This document shows positions 20,101 through 31,603 of a DNA stretch of 64,000 bases, in pieces. This stretch comes from Thereva unica (taxonomy: Eukaryota > Arthropoda > Insecta > Diptera > Therevidae). How positions within the stretch are numbered: position 1 is the stretch's first letter; every line of letters begins with the position of its first letter. The translations under genes and the position numbers were made by a program. The notes under the pieces were generated by a model that had not been told where the DNA came from, did no database searches, and was given only the letters and a program-made list of their open reading frames with translations. The stretch is from positions 117,533,052 through 117,597,051 of the forward strand of contig OX465284.1 in assembly GCA_949987705.1 (NCBI GenBank), read 5' to 3'.

Positions 20101-22589
20101 TGGTGGGTTTTTACTCATCTGTTGAAGAATTAAAACATTCCCAAAAGTTATCATGGCATCAGTTTGGTGCTGAAATTTTTTATACATATATACGAGTTCC
20201 CTTACCTGAGATTAATATTGATAAGACTGATAGAAAAAAAATTGAGACATTCCTTTTGGGTGACACAGGACCAGAAGTATTTTATGACATACAAAAGCAA
20301 GTTTTGAAAACATTGGAAGAAAAATATTACCCACCGTTTATGTTGAGCGAGCAATATAGGCTATTGAAAGATTCATTAACCTCAGATGACTTTAAGGATA
20401 TATCTCTAATATCATTATCAGATAGTCAAGAGGATCAAAATATCTCCTTGGAAAATGACTGCACGATGGACTTTGTCAATCATTCAACATATGCTAGAAA
20501 TAAATTAGAGCAGATCCAAGAAAGATTAGATAATAAAAATCAAGCATTAGAAGCTTTAAAATCATCGGTTAAGCCGGAATCAAAAGTTTTATCAATTTTA
20601 GAGAAGGAAGTTGATTGGTTAAAGGGTGAAAAGAGGCAAATTGAAGCACATCTCTTGAGAACTGAGGTATGGAGTGAACATTTAGGCAAGTGGAAGGCAA
20701 CTATACAAAGTGTGGAGGTATGAACATTTGTTTTTTTTTTTGCCTAAAGCAAGTAATATATAAATTTCGTTTTGAAAGGTTTCTGATGATAAAGAATCGC
20801 CACAATTTATGATTCTTGTTCATGTTGATGAGAATATCAGTATCCATCCGTCACAATCTGAAGCTGATAACATTTCTAGTGGATGGGTTGTATTAAGGTC
20901 TCTCCCTCAGTTTCACGTATGATTATTTTAAATATATAATAGTTCGCTTTCTAATTTCATTTTTACTATATTTTAGGAATTGCATAGAAAACTTCGACCA
21001 CTATGCACAGAATTGAAATCGTTTGATCTTCCCACAACATTTAAATTATTCTTTTTAAAAACCGATAAAAATTCATTGGAGAAAGCAAAGAGTCAAATCC
21101 AAAAATATTTAAATGTAAGTATGTATTTATTTTATAACTTTTTTTATGCAAAGCTAGATATCAGAAATAGAACTCCTGCGCGGTACCAACGGCTCTATCT
21201 ATAGGGTTCGACGCCTGACAATAAGACCTATTCGAAAAAAGTAGAAAGAGAGAAAGGAACGATGTAAATGCCGCCACGTGGTGTGTAGTGGCCTATCCAA
21301 TACTATTGACTTCAGTAATCTAATAAAGGTCGCTTTTGTACACGGTCCAAATTCAACTTGATTGAGAAACCTGTAACTGAGGCTTGAGTACGGCACGACC
21401 TTAAGTATTACCTTTCAAATACAGGAAGTCCAGGTACGCGGAGGATATCTTACAATATATGGATCAACTAAAACTCAAAATCGGTCTGACTGAGTGTTGG
21501 TAGCTTTACTTGTGATATTCTGCTAAATCTTGTCTTGTATTACTTACTACCAGCTAGAATCTTGCCTCCTTTAGTGCGTTTCCCCACCATGCAGTTTCTG
21601 TTGTTTCATAAATTGGTAGCTCTCAGTTGTCTTTTCATTATTGGCGAGGTTGTCCGTTTCTGTTATAATCAAATATCGTGACAGTTAACATTCTTTCAAA
21701 TAACCTTACAGTAAACAATAATCTAGATCTAAATTTTGAAAAATCCTTACAGTTCATTTTAGAAGACGATCGACTAAACCAAAGCGAAGCAATTTACACA
21801 TTTCTGAGTCCCAGCTCAGATCATTTGAAACAAGCTACACCATCACCAAAAAAATCCAAATTCTCTTTATCGACATTATTTAAAGGCGACTCGGGCAAAT
21901 CCGATGTTAATCGTGCAGATCCATTTTGGGGCCTGACTGGCCATCGGGAAGAAGATGACATATCAGTTTATCTAGAAGGATCAGATGATAATAACTCGAA
22001 ACTACATCTTGATTTAGACAGCAAAGATTCTATAGCAGAACCACTTTATGCACTTATGGGGGAAATATTTGATATGGGGGGTGTCTTTAAGTGGCTGCGA
22101 AAAAGTTTAATATCTTTTGTTCAAATGACTTATGGAAGGACTATAAATAGGTAATTAGTGAATTTTCACTTTAATAAACAATGTTATTTCCAATAATAAT
22201 GTTAAATAATAAACAGACAAATACGAGAATCGATTAACTACTTATTTGAAGAATCAATGCTTCATTACTACGCGTCTACCGCACTAAAATCATTTTGGCC
22301 AGGTGGAGTGCTGGCATCATCATATCCAATTAGATCTGATGATATGAAAGAAATGACAACAAATGCTGCTAAAGCTTTACTTGTAGATAATATACCAGAA
22401 GTTTTATGTAATCTTGTTGGTGCACAAACTGCCAAGCATGGGGCATTAAAAGTATTTGATGTATTACAAAACCCAACGTACAATAAGCAATTATTTTATG
22501 AAATTTTGGAAATTTTTATGCTAGAACTATTTCCAGAAATTCGTCAACTAAAGCCAACTACCAAACCCATTTTAAATAATTCCAAATAG
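17189..22589 (+). CDS. snz: Sorting nexin SNX25 family (snazarus)
   Basis: Eleven exons: 17189-17309, 18731-18827, 18895-19206, 19267-19439, 19497-19745, 19799-19956, 20016-20717, 20779-20916, 20977-21114, 21753-22150 and 22217-22589. They give 952 residues with consistent phases. Order: two N-terminal membrane segments (about 5-60), PXA domain (about 95-300), RGS-like domain (about 365-470, with NLSMHDIL and YYSSVEEL-type helices), coiled coil (about 530-600), PX domain (about 605-720) and nexin C domain (about 780-930). In Drosophila this protein acts at ER-plasma membrane contacts and in fat storage. A 57-bp intron (19440-19496) has no stop and length divisible by three; removing it restores the conserved YKIFFPMIKMI block, so it is called an intron. 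An acceptor-like site at 18174 leads straight to a stop and was not used. An AATAAA follows the stop near 22606. Confidence 0.9.
18470..18570 (-). pseudogene. Non-LTR retrotransposon 3' fragment
   Basis: Matches the 3' part of the remnant at 52320-52420 (shared words include cagttgccct, gcagactctgtt and agctctcaactccgac). It sits in snz intron 1. Confidence 0.5.
21115..21752 (+). other. snz intron 9 with unassigned insertion
   Basis: This 638-bp intron is far longer than its neighbours (about 60 bp). The part from 21170 to 21660 is less AT-rich and looks inserted, but I could not find its ends or family. Confidence 0.35.
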
Positions 22590-24649
22590 TTTACATGAAT
22601 GTAGATAATAAATATATAGAGTTTTTTGTGATGTATTTTTTATGCTTTTTAAATGTATTTAGATATTGTTGTATGTACTATAAGATCAATGTAACTAAAT
22701 ATTTCCTCTATCCATCGAATATTTTATATATAAAAAAATATAACGCCTACATGACAATGTTTATTGTAATAACACACACACTTTTTTTGGAGTTGGTTTT
22801 TACACCATTCTTTACATATCGTTTAAAATTATCATAAAACTATTTGTTTTCTTTTCGTTAGAGCGGATGTTATAGCAAAAAAATACATATTGAAACGTTT
22901 CGGTATTCAAAAGTACTTAAAAATTAGGAATTAATCAAAATTTTATTACATATTTCTTTATTAATTCAAAGAAATTTGTAGGCAAAAAAAAAAAAATTAA
23001 TAAATGACCAAAAAATTAAATCGTTTAAGAAACACTAAATTATTTATGTTAATTTCCATTTTTTTAACTACTTACTTATTTTTGATACTTGGTAGGAAGC
23101 GAATTTTAGATGTAAGCGTAATTCGATGTCTAGTCAGTTGAATATCAAAGATATTACTGTTGGACAAAAGGTTTTGTTCTTGATTATAAAAAAAAGTAGA
23201 AATTGAAGAGATGAAAAATAGTAAATAATTTATAATTGTTTACAGAAATTAACCGTGTTATTTTTGATGTAATGCAAAATTGTGCTATGATATTATATTA
23301 TTACCGTGTATCAATTTAGAATAAATATATCTTTTGGTGCAAATAAGAAAATTCGTTTTAGTTCGTTCTCCAAGTGTTCCCCTCAACAAAATGTACTGGG
23401 TTCTCTTAGGACTCGCTTTGGGGTATCTAGAATCTAACCAAATCTCCGATATCAAACAGTACGAACACCGTCAGACCAAAAAGGTCCCCTGAGCCCAAGG
23501 TCCGAGCAATTGGCCACTATCCAAGAGGCCAATATAGGAAGATAGTATTGGATGGCTCAATACCAGCAGTATTTTCTTAGCCCAACATCATCTCTGCCGG
23601 CATCCTCCAAGGCCCTATTCTGAAATACAACTCCCTTACCACATTAACGTGATCTGATTAAACGCAAAAAGGGCCCTCAAACTTAGGCGACGCCGTTTGC
23701 TCCATGATTGACTCTGATTGGCCATCTATACTCATTCCGTTTGCTTATAGCCACTATTTGGTTACGCTGTAGACAAAGAATTCGTTCATAAATAGAACAG
23801 ACCAACTGTGGTACAACCTTACCCAGCTTCTATTTTCGAACACCCTAAAATATCCAAAAGTTCAAAGGTAGAGGCCTATCTATCGTCCAAACTACGCTTA
23901 CTTGTAGACTCGTGACCAACGACCACGGCGTGACGGACTGGTAGTAAAAAGGGTAGTTTCTGAACGATCTTGCAAAAGTTCGTGATCTAAGCTAATGCCA
24001 CCTTACCTTATACCCCAGGTGGGCTCGTGAATGTTATAACCGAAAATATATTTTAATGGATTGTGCGGCAGGGATTATAAAAATATTGGGCTTCAAATAG
24101 CTGATGACATGCGGCTTTTTGAGGAGTATATTTACAAAAACCTACTAGTAAATAATATAAGGTTCTAATTTCATTTACGAATATTATTTTACAACTAGCG
24201 GGAAAAATTTCCAAGCACTTACTGCTTTGAGGTTATGTTCTTAAATCAGTAACTTCTTTTAATAAAATCTTTCAAACGGAACAATTAATAAAGGTTTATA
24301 TTATATCACTACATATTTTTAAATTGAATTACTATTCAACTATTGTTCTAAAATAAACAACAAAAACTTTTCCAAACATAAAAAACTGCACTAAGCAGCC
24401 GCAGCCACAAGTAAACAAAATGAAAAACAATACGCCCTCTGATTGAGAATATATGGAACCAATTTCTTATTTGTTATGGCATGCTTTAAACCGAGACTTC
24501 CACCAGCCATCTGGCCGTTAAATTTTCAACCACGAAAAAAACAACCAAAACAAATCTCTCATGCCATAATTGCCAACTATGTTAACCTAATTATTTTCAA
24601 ATTGTTTTTATTGCGTGTAAAGTCACATATAACACAGAATTGAACAATT
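22590..24649. other. Intergenic, transposon remnant inside
   Basis: AT-rich spacer between the converging snz and cap methyltransferase genes. 23630-23990 is a decayed repeat listed separately. I see nothing else; the short open frames lack motifs. Confidence 0.5.
23630..23990 (+). pseudogene. Decayed retroelement fragment
   Basis: Shares ordered blocks with 48290-48720: gacgcc-gtttgctcc, a taaatag-ac stretch before ctgtgg-acaa, aa-atccaa-agttcaaa and gacggactggtagta-aaag. It is probably the 3' coding end of a non-LTR retrotransposon, heavily decayed. Confidence 0.5.
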
Positions 24650-25934
24650 TTATGACGTCCACTCGTAAATAGGTTTTCCCTCCGAATCCCAAGTATTTTT
24701 ACATTTCCTGAAGGCACAAAGTAGATACAAGGCTGAAAGAATAAAATTGAATATTAACACATCACTTAGGAACTTCACTCTTCCACTTACTAACTGCTTC
24801 CCATTCTGGCTTGGATAGAGTTCCAATCGTCCTAGTTTTGTATGAATTATTTTCCAAACTACAACCCAAGTGTTTTTCTGCATGTGCATAGTCCTCGTTT
24901 TTCCCCACTAGACTAGCAAACCTTTGAGGGGGGAAAGTCTCCAGGGCTTGCATACGAGACAATAAAGCCCTACCTGTTTTAAAAATGTAATTATTTGTAG
25001 GTGATTTTATATTATTATTACCTTGCTCAGCGTTCTGTTTGAAGTAATTAGCGAAACTATCCTTCTGAACCAATTCTAATCCGTATTTTCGTGCTAGCTT
25101 AACAACTGTAGGAAAATGGACCAGGAATTCGGGACAATCCACAACCCCTTCCAGATGAAAGTTATATTTGGCTCCGAAAAGTGGAGGCTTGTCTGTATCG
25201 CATACGAATTGTATATTATATAAATCATTTCCAAACGATTTGGATCCAGTTTCCCGTTGTCGTTTCATTATTTCGTAGGCATCAGGCATTGTAGCAATGA
25301 AATAACCACCGGGCAATAAACACTCTGCTGCATTTCTGATCATGCATTCCGCTTGGCTTAGAGATTCAAAGCAGTAATGGAATGCGAACTGACAACTTAC
25401 TAGATTCAGTTTCATCGAGGGATCCTTATACTTTTCCCTAAGCCTATCTAAGGTTGAATCACAGGCAATAAACTCTGCCGTGAATTTGTTACCAAATTTA
25501 TTCATTCGATTAATCATTGTGTTGTATCTAGACTGGCATTGTTCTACGCTGACATCGGCTATATCGGTACAAATTAAATGTGTAATACCGCCTTTTTCCC
25601 ATTTGAGCAAGTCGCCACCCTTGCCACAACACATATCTAACACTCGCAGAGGGTCCCCCAATTTCTGGTTATTTTTAATTTTTGTGAGGTAGTCATTGAC
25701 AAATATACTCTTAATCCAGTTATTGAAATTTCTCATATAAAATATACGTGATTTTAATCGCTCCGATAGTCCCTTTTCTTCTAGCTCATTGTAGTGTGTA
25801 GCAACCACTTTGGTATTTTCATTGACTTTTTTATATTTCGCACTATGACCTTCATCTTCGTCCGATGTGCTTAACTGTCTTTTAACAGGAGATTTAATTT
25901 CATCTTCACACTTGCTAAATTGATCTTCACTCAT
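24650..25934 (-). CDS. Rnmt: mRNA cap guanine-N7 methyltransferase
   Basis: Two exons (25934-24791 and 24732-24650) encode 408 residues. The enzyme methylates the N7 of the guanosine cap on nascent mRNA in the nucleus using S-adenosylmethionine. The N terminus (1-50) is charged and variable. The SAM motif LDMCCGKGGDLLKW lies at about 99-112, and the cap-binding segment FAFHYCFES and the PGGYFIATMPDA block follow. Splicing at a GTAAGT donor is needed for the conserved C-terminal block LYLLCAFRK; without it the frame ends in a short unrelated tail (KWKSEVPK). An AATAAA on the coding strand lies about 45 bp past the stop. It is head-to-head with the FAM210 gene, 690 bp apart. Family length is typical. 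Confidence 0.93.
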
Positions 25935-26623
25935 AGTTAATAATAATTTCTAAAATCTGTCAAACGTCCACCTTTACAAGATGGCTATTGTCTTCTTCTA
26001 TCTCATCAATTCAGTTGTTGGAATATGAAGGAAGGTAGTGCTGCCAAATGGCACATTTTGATAATTCTGATAATTTGAGAAACTAGAAAATTTCATGATT
26101 TCAAATTTCATTGCGAATTCATATCTTCGTAATTTAATTTTTAATATTACTACACAGCAAACAGTTGTTACTTTTTAAAATTTAATTATTACATAAATAA
26201 CTTCAAGTATTCAAGTAATCTTTTTGTTTCAAGTCAATCAAACTAGTTTTACTTACTTTACTTTACTCAAGTATACTTAACATCTGGATGAGTTTACATG
26301 CATATTTAGATACTTGAAAACTACTTCAAGTAACCATGTTAAAGTTGAGAGCCTTTATCGCTTTTAATAATCGCTTATTATATTCAAATCTTGTAAAGCG
26401 GCATCTACTTGAGAAAATAGTAATTTTGTTCACTGAAAATAAGCGATTTATTTTTGAACACTACCACCGGTATAGAAAACGTCCACAAATCAGTACTGCC
26501 AACACAAAACCAGCAGCATGACGTTTAAGTCGAAAGTATTTTATGATTTTTGTTAAAAATTTGGATTTTTGAACAATTGCCGTAATCCATAGACAAGATA
26601 AATTATTTTAATTTGATGGGAAG
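25935..26623. promoter_or_regulatory. Shared upstream region of Rnmt and FAM210
   Basis: 689 bp between two divergent start codons, very AT-rich, with repeated acttcaagta/tacttgaa-like words at about 26200-26335. A 61-codon frame at 26336-26521 has no recognisable features. A bidirectional promoter is inferred from the layout. Confidence 0.4.
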
Positions 26624-27428
26624 ATGTTAAAAATGTGTAAATTTGCCACAACAAGAACAGCTTTAAGGATAGTTCAGAGAAATATAAAAAATTTCAGTTG
26701 TGTTCAATTAGGAAATTATTCAACGTGCAATATACTACCTGTGAACCAATATTTTCGTACAGAAAATCAGTTTCGATGGTTAATATCAGGTTCAAGGTGT
26801 AATTTTAGCACAAAAGGGGCAGCGTCAAGGGGAACGGATATATCCAAAACTGCTATACCTCAATTAGAAATATCCGAAAATGAAGAAGCTAAATCCTCAG
26901 CACAAGGCCAAAAATTGGGCATTTTCGCCCGTTTCAAATTAATGTATAAGCAGTACTGGTATGTACTTATTCCGGTTCATATAATTACATCCATTGGGTG
27001 GTTTGGAGGGTTTTATTATTTGTCGAAAAGGTAAAATCTTGAATGTTTATAACCATGCCATTCACTAAATCATTTCAGCGGAGTGGATATACCTGCCTTG
27101 TTGCAAGCCTTGCACATAAGTGAATTAATTATCGATAAAGTGAAGGACTCAGCAATGGGGCACTTTGCAATAGCTTATTTATGTTATAAGATTGCTACGC
27201 CCGCTCGGTACGCTGTTACTCTGGGTAAGCTTAATATGACTGAAAACAATTCACGGCGCAGTTATACTTGATCATAATTTCTCTGCAGGTGGAACGACTA
27301 TTTCAATAAAGTATTTAGTTCAGGCTGGTTGGATAAAACCTGCCCCAACGAAAACACAATTAATGCAATTTTACGAAAACAATAAAGCATATCGATTGAA
27401 ACGTAAGCAAGACAAAGATGACAAGTAG
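26624..27428 (+). CDS. FAM210 family mitochondrial membrane protein (DUF1279)
   Basis: Three exons (26624-27030, 27079-27224 and 27289-27428) encode 230 residues. The N-terminal about 70 residues are Arg/Ser/Asn-rich with few acidic residues, as expected for a mitochondrial presequence. The DUF1279 domain (about 98-200) shows FARFKLMYKQYWYVLIPVH, a membrane segment with SIGWFGGFYYL, SGVDIPALL and KIATPARYAVTLGGTTISIKYL. A lysine-rich tail (KRKQDKDDK) ends the protein. FAM210A and B are linked to mitochondrial translation and to muscle and erythroid metabolism in vertebrates. Which paralogue this matches is unclear. AATAAA follows near 27458. Confidence 0.9.
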
Positions 27429-28673
27429 TGGGTGGACCGAAATCCGTGTTTTCCGTCAAATAAAAAAGTTATTGTATATTATGGATATATTGTTCTCTAA
27501 ACAAACTCTGTTTACGCGTGCAAAATCTTTGTTGCTCTATAAGAGAGTTGTTTGCTATTTATCAACCCTTCATTGTTTACATATTTAAATAAAAAATTTT
27601 ATTAAATCTTTTGCACTTATTCCTAGCCAAAGATAAGAGAAATTTATCCATTGCTAGTAGGATTAGGTCGAAAAAATGCCGTATTCAGACTCGAGTCGAA
27701 ATTCAATTTCACTCCAATTGGAAATTGGATAGGTAATTGGACTTGAAGATATCCACCACACCCGGCATGGAGATTATTTTTCTGAACGTAATGAGTGCAG
27801 ATATACAAAGGCTGCATGCCTAAGACGTAGCTTCAGAAACATATCTCGGACACTTATATGAATCGCAAATCTACCTAGAACAAAATTAAGTGCTCCATAT
27901 ACTTTTTACCATTGCATCTCATCAGAGGGGAGCATAATATATACAAATTGTAAGTTTCTAGCTTTCTATTAAGCAAAACTTGTTTTCCCTGTATATTTTA
28001 ATTAAAATGAACGCCAAATTTCACTGGAAACTGTATCTTTATTTCTGTCATCAGCCTTAATTTTTACTTTGGATGCGTAAGTTATAATCAAGATAACTTC
28101 AAAGGCAATTTTAACAATTTCAATTATTATTATCTTACATACATTTCATCAGATTTATTGCATAATGTACGCGCAGCATAATTTTTACTATGTAATATTT
28201 TCCTTTACTAATCATTTAAAAAACTTTCCTCTACGAAACTATAAAAATATAAAAGTACAAAAGAAATATATTTTAACATTTCCTGTTTTCATATAATAAT
28301 AAATAAAAGGGAATATATTCAACTTGTAAATATAGTAATTCAAAATTTTCCTTACTTAAGCCTAAATAAAAATATTTGAAAATCAGTAAAAAAATGTTGA
28401 TAAATCACTTATGTTCAGTAATTCGTTTCGTGCGAATATCGTTTGTATTAAATGCATTAAGTCTTAAGCTTCCTATAAAGATTAAAATACTACTTCTGGT
28501 TGGAGGAGTTCATGTTTTTTAAAGCTAAAATTATATAGACGTTCTCGCTCACAAATATTTGCTTCAGCAATGATAAACAGTACCTAACCGAAATTTTAAA
28601 TAGCAGTGACCTAGCCACATAGCAAAATAGAAATTACAAGATTATCTTAACTAGGGATGAAACATTCCACCAA
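27429..28673. other. Convergent 3' spacer between FAM210 and Ajuba
   Basis: 1.2 kb, AT-rich, with poly(A)-signal words for both strands (aataaa near 27588, tttatt near 28038 and 28150). No other gene or repeat recognised. Confidence 0.5.
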
Positions 28674-31049
28674 TTAGCCCATAAATTGATAGGTAGCACA
28701 AACTGGTTCTGATACTCTGGAATGTGGTGTTTGCATTGCAAGTTTTTGCAAGTGGCATGCTCTACAAAGCAGACGACTATCTAAGGGATAGCAACGCTTA
28801 TCGGGCTCATCTGTTAACTGCATTCCGCACTCTTCGCAAATATAGCAATCAACATGGAAATCTTTGTCCATGGAAACAACTCGGACTGTTTCTTCAGTTC
28901 CCTCGACTGGTGTTATTCCTGTGTTATAAGATTTGTAAAATTAACCTCAAATAATCGGCACATTATGTTTGTTACCTTTTCCACAACTGGCACATTTCGG
29001 GGCAAACATTCTATGATAGTCGTTTACACAATAAATTTTATGATCAACATCTACTGTGAATGGGACGCCATCAAGGCATTCATTACAAATACAGCACCTG
29101 AAGCATCCTGGATGGTAGGATTTTCCCATTGCTTGCAAAATCTTTTAAATGAAAGGAAAAGATACACGTTAAAACGGAAAAGTATGGGTAGTTACTAACC
29201 ATTTCCATTATTAGGTGGCCACAAATTGCACATTTTTCTGCAGTTTGCTGGAATCCAGAATACTAAAAAAATATATTACATTATTTCATAAGCAAACCAA
29301 ACACACTACTTACCATGTAGTCTTCTTCGCAGTATACTCGTCCATGCACATTATAAAAAGCCTTTCCTCGTAAGGCTCGTCCGCACGAACAGCAAATGAA
29401 ACAATTCGTATGATAAAGATTGCCCATAGCCTGACAAGCCTGTCCAGCACCAGTCACCTTATCTCCACATGTGTGACAAATACCTGTATACAACAATTTA
29501 CTTTACTAATTTTTCCAGAAGAGCTATAGTATAATTTGAAAGTTAGATTCTGTGTCCACAATCCACTTAAAAAGAACGAATGTAAGACCATTACCAAAAT
29601 ATTCCCCTTGCTCCTCGCTTCGTTCAATTTCTTCCTCCAGTTGCCTGGTTAGTTCTTCGATTTTTCTTTCCGCTTCAGTGGGCCCAGCTGGACGCGGTGG
29701 CGTCACATTATAAGGCAGCAAATTCTTGGATAGCCCTAAGGAGGAGAGTTTAAATATCATTCGGATGTATTGCAGGATCGTTACTTTTCCCTGAACCACT
29801 TCCTGAACTGTTTTGCGATGGCGTTGGAGAGATGGGTGGTTGCGGTGAACTAATATTTGAACGTGGCTTGAGTGCTTCTGGCGGCATACTAGAGTACTTA
29901 ATTTCGCTATACACAGGCTTTGCAGATGTTGCCACTTGCGTCAGTGAAGTCAACTTTGGTTGCTGGGGCTCAGGCTGCGTTCCCGAAGTGTTTCGATTGG
30001 CATTTCCGGACATGCAAACATAATCCGAACTATTGATGTCCTCGATATAGTTAGGATTAAGAGAAACGTTAATGGGCGAAGACATATTGTTGTGTGCGGA
30101 GTAACTCGGTTTGTCGTAACGTGACTGGAAGAAAGAAAATGTACAAAACGACTTTAAAGACTTGGTGTCCTTACTGGTAGTTGTATGGTACGTGTAATAT
30201 TTTGCTGATAATCATTTTTAGTTGATGACATGAACTGATGATTGCTAGGGAGCGACAGGTTTCTGAATCGTTGTGATGGTGAACTAGTTACAGGGCTACA
30301 TTTAAGTGATGAATTTGATGAGCTACGTCTGTGTTGAGGTGAGGACGAAACCAATAGATTTTCATTCATATTATGTCTTGCCATATCTCTAGGATGTGGG
30401 GGGAGTTGAGGAGGAATGTCTTGGAGTTGATACATAGTGGCCATTGCTGGTGATGCTTGAGGTTGTGCCCTTTGACCTTTTAAAAATCAGTATTGGACAA
30501 CACTAACAAAACTGTAATCGACTTCATACCTGAATGGGGGATGACATTTTCATATATCGGTGTTGGGTCTACATCTGGAAGGGGGGTATGGGCGTACCTT
30601 CCCGCTACTACTGGCATATAGTTCTTATTTCCCTGCGGTACCTGTGGTTGAGCTCTTCTGTTTCCACTATCGAACTGAGCTGAATTCCGTTGATGAGTAT
30701 AGAATTCCAAATTTTCGTAGACAGGAGACTTTTGATCATGCTTTGGACTATATAAATGCGGTGAACCGGTATTACATTTGCGATTAATTTCATCTCTTAA
30801 CTCATTATTAATCGCCAGTTGTTCTACAGGCTTAGGTGTAGCAAACTTCGAGGCAGCAATAATATTATTCCTCTCATAAACTTTATAATCCGGCGATGGA
30901 GCCTTTGGCGCCGCATTTTCTTTAATGAAATTTTCTATAGCACCGGGAGCTTTTTGTCTTCTAGCATTTTCGTCAGATATTTGCATCCTTTGCATAAGAA
31001 CTTCATAGTTAGTTTCACTAATACCGTGGTGACTTTTCTGCGATGCCAT
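28674..31049 (-). CDS. jub: LIM domain protein Ajuba
   Basis: Eight exons (31049-30530, 30476-30175, 30124-29785, 29735-29595, 29483-29314, 29262-29200, 29141-28976 and 28918-28674) encode 648 residues. Ajuba-type proteins recruit Warts/LATS to adherens junctions under tension and restrain Hippo signalling. The N-terminal 390 residues are low-complexity, rich in Ser, Pro and Asn. The linker [20 protein letters not shown] and a short coiled coil (about 405-430) precede three LIM domains at about 436-491, 501-556 and 562-630. Hallmarks are [30 protein letters not shown] with [11 protein letters not shown], and CASCGKGITPVEG with [15 protein letters not shown]. All zinc ligands visible to me are present. 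The LIM region is nearly identical to other animals, the N terminus is not. It diverges from WDR6 with 554 bp between starts. Confidence 0.94.
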
Positions 31050-31603
31050 TTTTCGGTGAATGAGGTAATTCTTGCAATCGATGGTGGTCTTGGGTGGGCC
31101 TTATCGCATTTTTACAAAGCTAGATTATTGAAAATAGATGGAATATATTCTACAAGGTAGCAGTATAAGTTGGTTATACATTTCAAATTATTGTAAATAA
31201 TCTACAAATAGATATATTAAAACAATTTCAAAAAAACAAAGAGGATCAGGACTTCTGAAAAGTTCACTTGACAGCCGTCAATTTTTATAAAAGCGAGAAG
31301 TTATCTACGATTCACATCTGATTAATATTTTATTCTGAAATAGAAATTACTTTTCTTTAAATGAATAATAAAAGGTGACAAAAAGTCTCTCGGTAAATTC
31401 TATTTAAAAAATTTAAAGTATTTGCAAGTAATTAAAACAAACAAATATTTGAAATTTTCTGTTACTAATCCATTCGGCTGTATTTTGTGAGTTAACACAA
31501 AAAAGAAGAAGACATGAAATGTTTTGACAGTAACGGAATTGGCACGTGTTGCGAGTTGTTTACATCACGTTTCAATTGATCTCCCGGCGGGTATTTCACA
31601 AAA
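31050..31603. promoter_or_regulatory. Shared upstream region of Ajuba and WDR6
   Basis: 554 bp between divergent start codons. It contains a CACGTG box near 31543. A bidirectional promoter is inferred from spacing only. Confidence 0.4.

Noticed and set aside
26336..26521. 61-codon frame between Rnmt and FAM210
   Set aside because: AT-rich, no motif, no conserved neighbour role; likely chance within the promoter spacer.
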